Assembly: GCA_025331565.1 (NCBI GenBank)
Contig: JAFREQ010000155.1
Location: 310,001-374,000 of the forward strand
Direction of reading: 5' to 3'
DNA from: Holacanthus passer
Lineage: Eukaryota > Chordata > Actinopteri > Pomacanthidae
DNA: 64,000 nucleotides
The notes under the pieces were generated by a model that saw only the letters and a program-made list of their open reading frames with translations, was not told the DNA's origin and searched no databases. Shown here one piece after another: positions 1 through 13,000 of the stretch. The translations under genes were made by a program, and so were the position numbers. Position 1 is the stretch's first letter, and every line of letters begins with the position of its first letter.

Positions 1-1510
1 TTAATATAGCTTCAACCTGACGCCGTGAAAATAAGAAAAATTACTCATATCCAGCGCTGCCGGATCCCCAACATTGTCTGCAGTCTGAGGAAGAATAAAG
101 TGTGTGAAATAAATCAAAGTTGTTTTTGCATGGATAAAAATACGCCGTTATCTGACTTCTCGGTTGCAGTTTGACCTGTGGGATATTTACACTTCAAACG
201 TGTCTACCTTCCAACAGATGTTATTCCTGGTGGGGGTTGTGTCCTCTGAGCGCGGGTTAGACCCATGAAGAGAATAAGGCAGGAGTGTTTGGATCATCCG
301 TCCTCCCTCTGGATGACTGTGCTGCCAAAGAGCCTATCCAAGGTGGGAGAAGGGATAGAGACGGTGCTTGGAAAGGATAATCAGAGCTTAATACTTAATC
401 AACACTTTCAGCTGCTTTTTGATTATTTCCATCATCAAACCTGAGCCACAGGTTTTGTTTTTTTTTCTGCAGAGCTCTTGCTCAGCTCTTGGTGCTGGGG
501 CCTAAAATGTCACTCCAGTTTCCATAAGTAACAAAGAGATGAGAGTATTAGCAGTCGACTGCCCGTCTCAGATGCCATTATGGCTCCCAGAGGGGCCATT
601 ACGGGGTGGAGAGAGAAACAGCGACGGAGAGGAAGATTGCCATTACTCACCTTGAACTGCAGTAAGTGAGGAACATCAATTACGCTGACGGAGGTTCAGT
701 TGTCTCAATGTAATTCAAATAGGTGGGTAACAGGGGCGAATTGTTAGCCTATTTCAGACTATTAACTGTAATGAGCTTCACCTTACAAGTGGCTAAATGT
801 AAAGAAGCACATTTAAATCTATGCTCTGAGAGTTTCCCTGTGATCCGGCTCCATGTGGAAAGACATTTGCTATAAGCTTTTTTGGTGTGCATTATTCATT
901 CATAAAGCAGTTCTCAGCTTCTTTGGGGATACCAGCCCAGAAATGTGAAGTATGAGAGTGCTCGTGTCGAGCAGTTTGGCAGTTTGAATCCCAGGCCGGC
1001 TGTTTAATTTGAATACGAAACACTCTGACTGCCCTGAAAATGCACTGTGAAACTCGTTTTTAATCATTAATTCAGTGAAAATGGATGTGTGTCACATTCT
1101 GCTTGTGCAAAATTTGTTCACGTTTTGATAAAATTTTCAGCTTTATCACGAGTTAATTAGTGGGCGCAGGTGTCAAAAAAGTGTCCATGATGAAAAAGAT
1201 GAAATCCAAATATATTAATAATCTACAGGCCTCAGAATGAAATAATCAATAACCGGAGATAATACTTAACCCTGTCTCCTAGAAATAATGATAATAAAAA
1301 ACTATACTCATTTGCAACAGCAAATATTTTCCACATAAATATGAAACTGCCCAATTTCTTATTACCATAATGAAGAAATGTTGTTAGTCAATGTCACATA
1401 GAGAATATTAGCAAAATGTTTACTGACAACGTATTTCGTTTGTTTTCCTGCAACATCCGATCTGGCAACACGATATCTGCTTGTGGTAATGAAACAGAAG
1501 TTTAATAATG
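1..1510. other. Non-coding sequence, no repeat recognised
   Basis: No open frame with coding character and no known repeat was recognised. The part around 540-800 is less AT-rich and looks like single-copy sequence, so it could hold a conserved element. Only an alignment between fish genomes could show that. Confidence 0.4.
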
Positions 1511-1663
1511 CTGTAGACACTCACAGCGCTTGATCAGGCAAAAATTCTGGTCTTGGTTGAATATTTTAAAAGTCAAAAATGACCTGATATGTTTATTGTA
1601 TTGACATTTAGTGGAAACTGGGATCTTTCTCTAACCTTAACCAAGCGCTGTGAGTGTCTACAG
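1511..1663. repeat. MITE-like 153-bp element with perfect 22-bp inverted repeats
   Basis: The arm at 1511-1532 (begins CTGTAGACACTCACAGCGCT) is the exact reverse complement of 1642-1663. The two enclose a 109-bp AT-rich spacer. Two perfect 22-bp arms are beyond chance and suggest a small non-autonomous DNA transposon or a foldback sequence. I see no convincing target-site duplication, and I do not recognise the family. Confidence 0.55.
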
Positions 1664-1751
1664 AATTTTTACACTTTCACTTCACTAACCTGCTGAAGAC
1701 TAACCACTCAGGATGCAAACTCACTGTGAACTTGTGTGCAGTGTTTCCTTC

Positions 1752-1780
<29 letters not shown>
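1752..1780. repeat. Poly(A) tract of 29
   Basis: An uninterrupted run of 29 A's. No recognisable retroposon body lies directly upstream, so it may be a simple homopolymer rather than an insertion tail. The nearby open frame over it (1736-1969) is lysine-rich only because of the A-run. Confidence 0.9.
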
Positions 1781-1782
<2 letters not shown>

Positions 1783-3366
1783 CTCTCTCATCATTGACAC
1801 AACTATTACTGCCACTTTTCATGTTAGCAACACTCTGACTGTCTTCCAGAAGAGAGACTTTAACGAGATCACCTCAGTCGGCTTTTCACCTTCTAGTGTG
1901 GCCTGGAAGCGTTTGGTTTCTGACGACTCTCATCCAGGAGACCCCGGCCCTTACCTGGTCAACAGCTGAAGCCTGAGGGCTTCCTGGCAGCTCTCAGGAG
2001 AAACTGTGTTCGCAGGCTCGCTGCATAAACACTGAACTGAGCGGAGGTTAATGAGGCTGCGTAAGAACTGGCTTCAAAGGTGAAACAATGCAGTCTCACA
2101 GGAGTTTGTCTTCTCAGCAGGAATCTGAATCATACAGTGATTTACTCTCCTTGTCAAGCTGCTTTTAGTCTAATGTGGCTTCTCGGTGCTCGGTTTTGGA
2201 GATCCTCAAGCTTCCAGGATCTTTCTCTGCAACACCCGAGGGACTGCTTCGAACTCTAATGGATGCAGCTGCGAAAAAACACTGCAGCAACAGTGAGTGA
2301 GTATATCAGCGTGTGGAGCAGAGGAGTTACAGCAGGTGCAGAAATCCCCACATCAATAACACACCACGAGACAGATCGGGCATGGAGGGGCCGCGTTCTT
2401 GTTTTAAGGCCTGCTCTCTGCAGATGGTGCTGCACTGGTGGAGAACAAAAGGTTGGCTTTGGATAGATTTTTGTCGCAGGCGCTCCTTTGGGACTGTATC
2501 TTTTCATCCATACATCAATGAGGCACCCAGTGAGCATTAAGAGGTGAAAGCTCTCGAGGGAAATAAGAAGCAAAGCAAAGGGGGAACTTAAAATTGCCCT
2601 GTGCAATAATGTGCAGTCCAAAGAGAAGTCCTACCTTGCAGTGAAGGCATCTCTTTTCCAGCTGTATTTTTTCATACGTGATCATTTCTGTGTTTGTGTG
2701 TAATGTATGCACGTGGGCAGTAAATCTTCTTTGATACTGAATGGATCTGAAAGCAGGAACCCTGAATGCCACTCCCCTGTCGTCCGCAGAGCTGAAGAGC
2801 TTTGACATTATCACATCACTCACATTAAAGTCATCATCACGACGGCGAAATGCCAAAACGGGGAAAGCAACAATCCCTGTAAAACGTGTAACCTTTTTGC
2901 CGTGCGTGCTCAGTGTTCTCTCTAAGTCCCCCCGCTGAGCCGTTCCTCCGCCGTCGCTCGGTCACAGAGGCCCTGTCTTGCAAATTTTCCTGACATTTAT
3001 GAAACGCGATTAGGTGGGATTTTTGCCGTCCGTGCCAAACATACCTCTAAATCACATTATGCATGACACAGTATACAAGCCTCCACATTAGACCTGAAGA
3101 TCAGCGCTGGAAAAGAGCACATTTCGATGTCCACATCTTTACTGCAGGTGGAGTGACAATAAAGCACGTAGAGCTTCAGTCCGAGTTTCTAACGCTGAGG
3201 CCGACGGTAAACAAATCTCATCTCTCTGAGGTTTGCACCTTACACTCCCGCTGATCTGAGAGTCAAAGAGACACGATATCAAAGAGCCACAAGAAGCGGG
3301 GTGCACCACGACTTTAAAAAAGACTTGAAAAGAATTCATAAAGTTCAAAGGAAGTGTTGTAAATTC
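1781..3366. other. Non-coding sequence, nothing recognised
   Basis: Short overlapping frames on both strands (2256-2938) show no family resemblance and no splice-bounded structure. No known repeat was seen. Confidence 0.4.
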
Positions 3367-3383
3367 TTTTTTTTTTTTTTTTT
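3367..3383. repeat. Poly(T) tract of 17
   Basis: Uninterrupted T homopolymer, with a second shorter T-run at 3495-3504. Confidence 0.9.
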
Positions 3384-4439
3384 CCTGAAAACCGCTCTTC
3401 TGTGGGAACCCAAATTTACTCCGCCATAGTTCAGATTCCTATATTTAGACTGCTCCTGCCATTACTAATCAAGGGACGTGTAGAGTGCGGCGCTTTTTTT
3501 TTTTGTGCCAATTTAAATCAAAAGAAATCAGACTGAGTCGTCAATTAAGCACAGTCCATTTTGAGCAAGGCGAGGGCAACTCCACAATCAGGATCACTAA
3601 TGACAGATAAATTGACGAATGAATAAATAAAAGAAAAAATAAAGTAATTAATGCAGTTGATGACAGCTTTCCCTTTTCGTTTTACATGCACGACCAGCAG
3701 AGCATGGCAGCGTGGAGACAAAAGCTTAATTGGCATCCAGATGTGTATTGGCACTGTTTCCCCCTGTGATCCATGTTATTGATAGAGACTGCACGTAAGC
3801 CTCTGATGCACAGATCAATGGGCTCCCAGATGGACTAATTAGGAGTGGCTTTTTATTCACATCTATACTTGTATAGATAGTAGATCAAACAAGAACGCGA
3901 CGAAAGTTAAGTATAGGAGTGTGTTCGGTGACCTTTTGTCTCGTAGCACAAAGGTCACAGTCCTCAGTGTCCTCAAAAAAAAAAAATCCTTAATTACACT
4001 GTCACATCCTGTCTATTTAAAAGAATGCATCTGATTTCACAGGAACATTTCTTGTCAAATTTGGTTCAGTCTGACTCCATCTTAAGTCATGAGGCCATTT
4101 CAAAATCCAAAAGGACTTGATCATTTCCGCATGTTGTTGTTACAAATGCACAATTTGCTTCTTGACACATTTCTTGATGCCATTCATACCATCAGTGATA
4201 GTTTGTTCAAACACTTGAAGCTTCATTAATGAATATTTCTGTTTAAACAATGGCTTAAACCACGATTCACATCCTGTCTCCAACCAGTCAACACTGGTTT
4301 CTCTTCATTAATACTTACTCTTAGTACAACGAACGCTACCTCCACCCGACCGATTAAACACAGAAAAGTCTGAGCTTGAACCTCCATCAATGGACGACAC
4401 TTTTACATGACATGTCCCCCCCGCCCCCAAGACAATAAC
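3384..4439. other. Non-coding AT-rich sequence
   Basis: Apart from short homopolymers (A-run at 3976-3987), nothing was recognised on either strand. Confidence 0.4.
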
Positions 4440-4785
4440 ATGCATGAGAGGATGGATCCAGGAGGACGTTGAGCAGCCTCAGGTGTCGTCCACCTCGTCT
4501 CCACCTGGACAGAGGACCGCACAGACACAGAAGAGGACAACAGCATTCACTCAGAGAGGAGAAAGAAACACACACAGAAAGATGGAGAGTCATGATAACA
4601 TGCAAACGAGGGAGAGAGGGGGAGAAGCAGAGCATCTCCTGGGGGGTGAAGATCCAGATCAATGGCTCGATGAGGCACCGACAGCCAGGAGAGAGAGCGA
4701 GGTCCCAGGACTGGTCCAGCACAGAGAAGCCTGAGAGCGAGAGAGGAGACGGAGGAGATGCAAGCGATGGAGATGGGGGGGGGGA
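4440..4785. repeat. Purine-rich low-complexity stretch
   Basis: The + strand is enriched in GA and GGA motifs, ending in a run of ten G's at 4775-4784. The composition keeps several frames open on both strands (up to 146 residues on the minus strand, 4387-4827). The products are serine/proline-rich or arginine/glutamate-rich and resemble nothing known. Confidence 0.6.
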
Positions 4786-4974
4786 TGCACAGCTTGGCAA
4801 TTTTTTAGGCACAGAAATAAAAACCAACAGAGGGTTAGAGAAATGCAGCTGATTTTAAAGTTTGCAGTCTGTTAGTTGAGTTCTGGTCGGCAGAACGCAC
4901 ACGGACTATAAGTACTAAAGTTAATAGATTCATTGAGACTGAGACGGACCAGCTGGAAGTGAAGGGGTGACGAG

Positions 4975-5155
4975 GCCTGAGGAAGGATAAGAACTAAATG
5001 AAAGTTAAAGGCAAAAAGATGTTTTCAGCAAAGATTTGAGCAGAGTGTCTGATATCGACAGGGAGATTATTGCGGAGAAAAGGGGCTCGATAGGAAAAGA
5101 CCCTGCAGCCAGATGACTTCTGTTTTCATTCTGGGGACACATAGGAGCCCTCTGT
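4975..5155. repeat. Teleost LINE-associated dispersed repeat fragment
   Basis: The passage at 5066-5150 (GGGAGATTATTGCGGAGAAA, then GGGGCTCGATAGGAAAAGAC and the CCCTGCAGCC that follows) has the wording of a dispersed repeat I know from many fish genomes. It often lies next to L2/Rex-type LINE pieces, and a LINE fragment does follow here. It is identified from memory and its boundaries are approximate. Confidence 0.5.
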
Positions 5156-5225
5156 AAAATCATCCACAAGGTTCTCTTTCCTCTTCTGTCAAATCCTCGC
5201 TACGAAATACTGAGCATGGACCAGG

Positions 5226-5575
5226 TTGACTCTGAGCAAGTGTTTGATTCGTTCCCATTTCTTCTTTATCTCATCCTGTCTTGACTGTTGCGACGCCCCT
5301 CTCGCCTGTAACAGCAGAGCATCCCCAGACGGTTTACAACAGAGTCTGACCAGGTCTCACGTGACACAGATTGATTTCTCTTCACTGGCTCACCATCAAA
5401 TTCATAATCCAATCCTTGTGAGCTCTTCACGGCCGAGCTCCTGCCTTCGTGAGAGATCTGCTGCAGGTCTCCCAGGATGTCTCATTTCTGATCCATGGTG
5501 TTTTATTCTTCCAAAGTCTGTATTTATGTCAGAAGCACTTTTGTTCTGCTCTATCAATAAAGTTTCTCGCAGCTT
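5226..5575 (+). mobile_element. L2-type LINE remnant (end of reverse transcriptase and 3' tail)
   Basis: The frame starting near 5226 reads KCLIRSHFFFISSCLDCC, then DAPLACNS, then LQQSLTRSHVTQIDFSSLAH. This follows the familiar C-terminal pattern of L2-clade LINE proteins: a helix ending in RLDYCN, then a leucine/glutamine stretch, then an 'HITP...SLHWLP' block. The repeat ends around 5545-5575 with AGCACTTTTGTTCTGCTCTA and then TCAATAAAGTTTCTC, like the 3' end of such elements. Substitutions at nearly every conserved position show it is old and inactive. Confidence 0.7.
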
Positions 5576-5579
5576 ACTA

Positions 5580-7060
5580 AAGATCATTCAGATTTTGATC
5601 AACAACAGTCTGCAGATGAAATGACTAAATGCTTCCAAATCCTCATGTCTAACGTGATTACAAAACATCAAGTAATGATCTTTTTATTTTTACACTTAAA
5701 TATGGAACAGACAGGCTCGAGGGCACACGGTCGTCTCCGCAGTATCTCTCTCAATCAACGCAGCAGGTGGCGTCACGGTTAAGTATACGGGTTGTTTTAA
5801 ACATAGCGATAGCCTCCGAGCTGTGTTAGTGTGTATCCCGTATAGAAAATATGCTTGATTTTTTTTCTTTTTTTTTTGTCCGCCACCGAGAGAACCCACA
5901 CAGCCCCATGAATATATTCCATTTGATATTCTCTGGGCTGCTTGATCTTGATCCTCTGCCTGCTTTCCTGTGCTATGAATATATTACAAGGACACAAAAG
6001 AAAATAATTTTATTTGGGGGGGAAAACACAAGGCTGGATGGAAAGGGAGGGGAGGATAAGAATGGCTGAGGAAGGCCGTATTATCAAACAGTACTTTTCA
6101 TAAGTAGTTTTTTTGGGGGGGGGGAGTGAAAGTAGGACACAGTTTTATGATTTCGCCCCAAGGCTGGCAGCTGTGACAGTGGTTACCAGTAGTTATCAAA
6201 CCACTGGCAACTCAATACATTGTACATAACATCCTGGCACATCCTCGCTGTTTGTCTTCCGCCAACTCCCACAGGAAGAAGGTATCGTCTTTGATCACAT
6301 GTCCACGAGGAGGTGTATGAGGTATTTGTGTAAACATTTCATTTAAGCTCCCACGTGTCAATTCAGAAACATCTCACACGCACAGAACAACACATTATGT
6401 AAAATAGAGTTTTCCACATTCCTGCCCACAGCTGCACGCTAATCCTATCAAAGTAAGTGTGACGGAGGATGTTTTCACAGTGATTGAGAGCGTATGAACA
6501 CGGAGGCTGTGTACAGTAGCTCTGACGCATGTTGTTACAGTACAAACGCATCAGGGAAACGAACAAAATGATGTTTTTCTGTGTGTTGTTTTCGGAAGAT
6601 TTTACTGATTTGACTTTTCTCGAGTAAAGAATTAACGCAATTTGAAGCCGTGGGATTTTAACAATTTATCTGACAGTCAAGTCTGTTTCACATTTGTACA
6701 GAGGCAAAATCAATCTAAGGTATTCATAAACCCTAATGAATCACACATTGAGCAAAAAATGTGTTTTAATAAGTTTCCAGTTTATTATCAAAATGTTCAG
6801 TTTTGTTGAAAATATTTTAGAAAGGTTCATGGTCATTTTGCAGGCTGTAGCTTTTGCTGCTGATGCATTTGCATTGTGTTATTTTTGCAATATTTTATCC
6901 TCTAAACTAGACTTTCATCAGCTTGCATAAATACCTTGACACATCACTTGACTTTAAGAGCCAATTATCTGGGCTTTGCATGCACGTAAACTCATGGAGA
7001 CATAATGAGATAATGATTCTGTAGACTCATTATCGCGGTGTGGACCTTGCTGAAAGTCGC
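5580..7060. other. Non-coding sequence, no gene
   Basis: Contains T-runs near 5860-5878, G-runs at 6016-6022 and 6115-6124, and an octamer ATTTGCAT at 6867-6874. A CTCF-like partial match lies at 5760-5773 (GCAGCAGGTGGCGT). No repeat family or exon was recognised. Confidence 0.4.
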
Positions 7061-7140
7061 TGGCTATGTTTACATGCATGTAACATGCTTAATGTCTTTA
7101 CTCAAATAACCTGCTGTGTGTTGATGTATGTAAACATCAT
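7061..7140. repeat. Short foldback repeat (TTTACATGCAT arms)
   Basis: ATGTTTACATGCAT at 7066-7079 is matched in reverse complement, with one mismatch, by 7124-7137. The wording GGCTATGTTTACATGCA resembles the ends of small non-autonomous DNA transposons common in fish. It could also be a chance palindrome. Confidence 0.4.
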
Positions 7141-9480
7141 GTCCTTGTTAAGTTGATCCTCTGATATGAGGAGGCTGGTTAAAATGTCTGCTTTCCTTCC
7201 ATAATAACCAGGTTTCTGTGACACTGAAAAATCTTTCAGATGCCATCTGTGTGCACGCAGTCACAGCGCTATGAGTGCTTTTCAATCGCAACAGAAAATA
7301 TTGTCTAAACTATTCATAGCACCGTCATCACAGCCTGTAGAATAAGCAGATGAAGCTTGTCTGAAAAGTGAAGGCAATGCCGAAGTGCTTTAGTCTTTCT
7401 AATGACCAGCAGTGGGCGACTCTTACTCTTTACTGGTAGCATAACACAAAAGTACAGTTTAATGTACCTCACACACTCAATGAATCTAGAAACTTTTCTG
7501 TCACAAAATAATAAATGAATGATAAAATATGACTGGAATTGTTTTTTCTGAGCACATGAAGAATTTCTTGTCAATATTGTCTTAAAAGCTGAAATGGAAA
7601 GTTCATCCTTGCCCACTCTTGAAACTGTTCTTCTTCAGCCGATGGATTTCGCTCAGTTGTCATGGAACTGTTTTGTTTGTAGAGCTGAATATATTTTTGA
7701 TTTGAAATGGTCAGAAAAAAAGAACTGACTATACCCCAGAAAGGGAGTTGTAACAATGTCCAAACACACACGATTGCATGTTGTTGCAAGACAAAATTAC
7801 AATGTAGGTGTATTCGGTGGAATCACTTGATTTACCAGAGCTGGGAAATCGGGTGCATTATTTTACAAAATTATTCTGATGCAGAGACTAAAGAACCGAA
7901 TGAGATGAATTGCCAAGTGGGTCATGAGAAGTTCCCAGGTGGGCGGATGGAAAAGCAATAACACAACTTCCACACTGTCAGACATAATCTGCTGAGAGAA
8001 GAAACTCTGGGATTGATGGTATCACTTGGCATAAATTCACCTCACTACTCAGAGAACACTTTTTGTGCTTTGTTATCTCTGTTGTATCAGCGCACACCAG
8101 ACGCACGTCAGGAAACAGGAAACCTTTTCTCACAATTACACAGACAAATGTTTCTGATTGCCCGTCTTTGTCGTCTCTCTGGGCCGTCTCTCCTTGCACT
8201 TCTGTCTTCACATTAGCATGTGAGCCCAGAGATGCATATTCAGGTTCATCATTATGATTTGCCAATAAAGTGGTCGCCATGGTAACGACTCTGCAGCAGC
8301 CAGTGGCGATTCATCTTGCTGGCGAACGCTGTTTAATTTAACCCCTCGTTTAGTTGAGGAGCTTTCCAGGGCGCAATCCATCACCGTTACAGTGCAGATG
8401 ACACCGTGACGTGATTTCTCATCAATATCATACATGAGAAGTGCTGAGCCATTAAAACGCCATGATAGGAGATACCGCAGCTGAAGGGGTGAGCAGGATG
8501 GAGGATGCGAGCGTGGAAGAACTGCGCTGTCTTTATCTTAAAAAAGACTCAGGCAGTGATAAAAGGCTGTTTTCATTTCAGAACTGAGTGAATCAAATCC
8601 TGCAAAGCCCCTTTTGCTAAAAAAGAATCACAATAGTCTGACTTACTTTCTCCAGCGCTGTCAGTTCAATACAGAACAAATCCTGTCAGTCTGTGTGGTC
8701 AGAAATGGATCATATTATTTTGTATTGTATATTTTTTTAAAGAAAGTCATTTTGGTTTCCTTTCTGAGACATCTTAAAAATAAAGTTGTTTTTTTTTTTT
8801 TGTATCCTTCGAGCCGTGCGGAATAAGTCAGGCACACTTTTATCTCCTCTCATGCTCTCAACTCTCTTTACATCCGTCATCAAAAGTCCTTCTGTCACAT
8901 CTAATGCAAACTGCAGGACAAATGTTTTCACCATTGTCAAATAGGAAGAGCGCATAGTCTTTATTTTAGTGTCAGTATATGTGTTGTCACTGAAGTTAAA
9001 AGGTTAAGTTAAAAGCAAATTGTTTTGGAGGTCACATCCATTTAAACTATTGACCTTCCTGTTTATTCATGATTTCTTTTAATGTATATAATATGATTTT
9101 TTTTTAACGCACCTTTTAACCTTTGATCTGAGAGTGATGGCCCTTGATTGGTGGATGTAGAAACATTGCAAGACACTGAAGGATTTTCAGCAAAGGGCTG
9201 CTTTGTTCAATTCAATGCATGAAACTATTGATAGAGAAACTTTTTTTTGCTATAGTGAAGGTTTCTGAGAAGATGATGCACCTCGTCATGATGCCTTCCT
9301 CCAGCAGCTGCCAAGCTGTGGTGAAGTCGTATGTTGTGACAAAAAAAACTGCAGATCCTGGAGGTCGTGTTTCTACCAGATCTGTTCTAGCTGCACCTGA
9401 AAGAATTTAAAAGCGGCTCAAAGTAGGAAATGAGGCACTGATTCAAAGGTGTTGGACAGATCGAGGAACAAGACCACGCA
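7141..9480. other. Non-coding sequence, nothing recognised
   Basis: The only open frames are short and overlap on opposite strands. T-run at 8788-8800. No recognised repeat or splice-bounded exon. Confidence 0.4.
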
Positions 9481-9494
9481 TGATTTTTTTCCTA

Positions 9495-10020
9495 ATAATT
9501 TCATTCTTCAGGACCCGGCACAGATGCCGATCTCGCCTTCTTCACCGCCTCTTTCACCTCACTCAGTTTGGGCTGATGTCATATTAACGTTGTGGGGGTG
9601 AGACTGGTGGGATGTCAAGTATAGATAAGTATCGCTACATCTTTTAGCTCATCAGGGTGAGATGTCCTTCAGCCTCCTCTTGTGATGCTTTCAGGGCTCT
9701 GCTTTTCTTTTTTTTGTGAAAATGTTTTTCACAAATTTAAAGGGATCTTTGTAGAAGTCTGTTCTTGCTTTTTCCTTTTTGCATTATTTCTGCTCTGAAG
9801 CCTCTGTCCTCTTGAAGGAGCTCGATGCTTTCTTCCGCTATTGCTTTCTTCCACAACTTCCTCAGGCCTCGTCCTTCTTTAACAAGTTATTAGATTTCCT
9901 GGAGACCAGTTTGTCCTTTTTGTAGCTGTAGACGAGGTCGCCCGTCTTCTCCAACTTCTTTTCTGCTGATCCCTTGATGCAACTTAAGATCAGGTGCACG
10001 TCTGCATTGATGGTTTCTCA
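9495..10020 (-). mobile_element. Degraded LINE (type-1 R2-like Pol), minus strand
   Basis: Read on the minus strand, 9770-9690 gives FYKDPFKFVKNIFTKK. Farther on, 9575-9515 gives PKLSEVKEAVKKARSASVPG. These are the recognisable linker (DPFKFVK.LF..) and the start of the reverse transcriptase region (KLSEVKEAVKKARSASAPGPNG) of a LINE common in fish, usually labelled type-1 R2-like Pol. The intervening frame has several stops and shifts, for example in the stretch before FYKDP. The piece is therefore a 5'-truncated, 3'-truncated pseudogene covering only the region ahead of the RT core. No catalytic RT motif is present. Confidence 0.78.
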
Positions 10021-13000
10021 CTCCTTGACCATGTCACCAACCTATGTCCTTACATGTTCTCCACTTTACGACGTGTCTGGTTGTGTCTTGGACCTCGTGT
10101 CCTGTAGGGCGCCGACGCTCTGATGACTGTGGGGTTCTTCCCGCCGCAGAGTTTCATCTGATCTTGACCTTCCTCTCGACAGAATCTGGTCAGTGCGAGG
10201 ACTGGGTTGGGTTGGACACGTTCAAGCATTTTGTCCGTCCTCCGGAGGTAGGCTAGCATAATGAGTTAAACCTTCACTGATACTTAGCCAACTAACAGGT
10301 CAAACAGATGATGTTGTCTGTGAACTCAGAGTCGGGGTTCACCTCCTGTCGACTTCACGCTGTGTTCCTGACTTCAGTGTTAGAAGAGAAAAGGTCTGTG
10401 TCTGTGTTGCAACCATCCTCTCCTACAAATACATCTTTCGAATAAACTGTTTGAATGCATTGTCCTGTTATCGACTGAGTTTAACTGACCAGGAGTCTTT
10501 TTCCCCCTCTTCAATATGTCTTTATTGAATGAAACGATCCACAGTCCTGAGGATGAGATTCCAGGGGAAATAAACAGCAGAGAACTGAGAAAATATAAAG
10601 AGGCTCCAACAGATACTGTGACTGACGAGCTGTGACGGCTGTAACATGTTCTCAGCTTGTTGGCGACAGTATCATGAATTTGGCTGCTCAGCTAAAGGAT
10701 AATGATAAAGATAACCCCGTGAGTTTGGGCTATATGGATCTAAATGAAGTCAACTTTTGTTGCTTATGATATTTATGTGATAAAGTTATGTTAAACTTTT
10801 CTTCCATGATGAACAATCCTTGTTTGGTAAATGTTGGCGCAGGATATTGAGTCATTTTTTGGTGTTAAAACATCGTAGCTGTGAAGAGAATACTAAAGTT
10901 TTTTTGGAACAAGGAGACTTTGCTGACAGTTGTTTGTCTTTCTTCTTCTGCTTTAATATGCTGTTTGATACTGTTGTTCCTTACATGAGAGGTGTTAAAG
11001 AGAAACCTGGAAGACAAAAGCTCTTTCTCCCTTTGAAATATTTCCCACCTACAATACGTGCAACACATGCACGCACCTCCATAATACCCCCCCACACACA
11101 GACACACAATCCCGTCACAAAAAAGGGATCAGAGCTTCCTCCGCACTGTTTTTCAAATTTAAAAATACAAACACCTCTCGGAGCTTTCCATCAGGAATGT
11201 GTCACGTTAAGTTTGAAATTAAATGAAAAGTAATGAAAGCAAAATGGAAACAATGGGAAGAAAGTTTAGCTCAATGTGCTAAACAGATTTGTGTTGAGAT
11301 ACTTGCAATCAGTGACAGTATTGATGAGACCTAAACTTTTCTATGCTGCTGAAGAATTTGTTTGGCGTGTAGGTTCTTGACAGCTAAATGCCATATGGCA
11401 GAATAATTGACTCGAACAGTGCACTGACTTTGCAAAGCCATTAATGATCTTCTGTTAGAATCTCATTTGTTTCTGTTGTTTTCTTTCTTTTCTTCCATCT
11501 GCCAGCTGGCAAAGTTACCTACGAGGCAGAGACGGAGGAGGCCTGACAGCTCAGCTGGTGTCGCTGTCTTGGTTAAAGTGCAATGCAAGTGCAAGAAAGA
11601 CATATCATCGACGGTGGCTGTGCCTCAGCCGGGGCGTCGTGATGACATCTCTGTTTCTCTTTGTCCTGACACGTTCTCGTGAATAAGTCAAAAACACACG
11701 ATCGAGGTGCCACCGCAGGTTTCCCGCTACGGAGCAGACGATTTGAATTACAGATTTTTCTTGAAATTGGCAACAAATCATGCACTTTGCTTGCAAATAT
11801 GAAACTCTGGTTTGTACTTTGCGCCTTCCATCTAAATGAATTTTCAACATCAAGCAGCTATTGAAGAGCAACAGGCAACGTTTGCACAATATTATCACAC
11901 AGTGTCTAATTACACATCACACTATTCTCACCTACTGATGCCAAACACATTCTATTGTCAACGTGATAAACGTTTTCTTCCCCGACACTTCTCGTCACTA
12001 CGTTTCCACCGAGTGACCTGAATACTGAAGTCTTATCTGTGTGAGACAAAGTGAGGCTTTCATTAATGCGTCGTCGTGTCACACCCTCCTCGCTTCTGTC
12101 GCATAGAAATGAGAAAAGAAATGTGACCTCGAAAAGAAACTCATACAGTCTTTCTGCAAATGATGCAAATTAGATTAGCTCTTGGTGAAATCTGTGCATG
12201 TCTGTGTACATGCTTGTAAATATATATACAATACACACATATATACACACGCATGCACACACACACACACAACACCAATCACAGGCAACTGATGAAAATC
12301 TTAACAGATTTGTCACGTCTCACATTTGAATTAACATAAATTGTGTTTCAAAACAAACATTTAAAAGTGGGTTTATTTAAAAAAGCTCATTTTTACGGTC
12401 GAGTCTTCATTTCATGTCAGACGCAACTGTAACACATTAGAAAGCTTTACTGTGAAAGTGCGAGCTAAGAGGCTGCAAAGTGAAATCTTTAGTGCCTCTT
12501 CCAACTGAATTAGAAATAATTCCATCTCCTTGTCTGGGCCTGTTATTCATTTTCCTGTCTCAAGTAAATCAATGCTCTCTATTTCAAAGCTTCCATCTCT
12601 GTGTTGATTTCATCTTAGATTGCAGCGCACCAGATCTTCCCCGCGAGTAGAATCAATCCCTTACAATTGCTGGATGTCAGTTACCATTGAGGGCCGACGT
12701 GATAATGAATTTCAACTTGGTTTTCCTTCTTTAGATCTCACGAGCCGCCACACTCACGTCTCACATATCAAGAGTTTGTCTGACCCTCATTGTTCTGCCA
12801 TCAGACCTTAATGCGTTGAAATTTGAGGAGTTGCACAAGTCGTCATTTTTGCCTGTCCATGAATCTGAGGACTGTTTTTAAGGTAATATCAACAACTTCT
12901 TTAATGTTCTGTGCGACAAATATTGTTAGGTTCAACTGTTTTGCCTAAAGTAAAACCTGCCTGCGAATTTAAAGGTGAACTCCACCATTTTATTCTACAT

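Noticed and set aside
980..1000. tRNA B-box-like AGTTTGAATCCC as a SINE or tRNA
   Set aside because: No A-box at the right distance and no cloverleaf pairing. A single short match is expected by chance.
4387..4827. 146-codon minus-strand frame and overlapping + frames
   Set aside because: Low-complexity purine-rich sequence keeps all of them open. The products are compositional, without recognisable domains.
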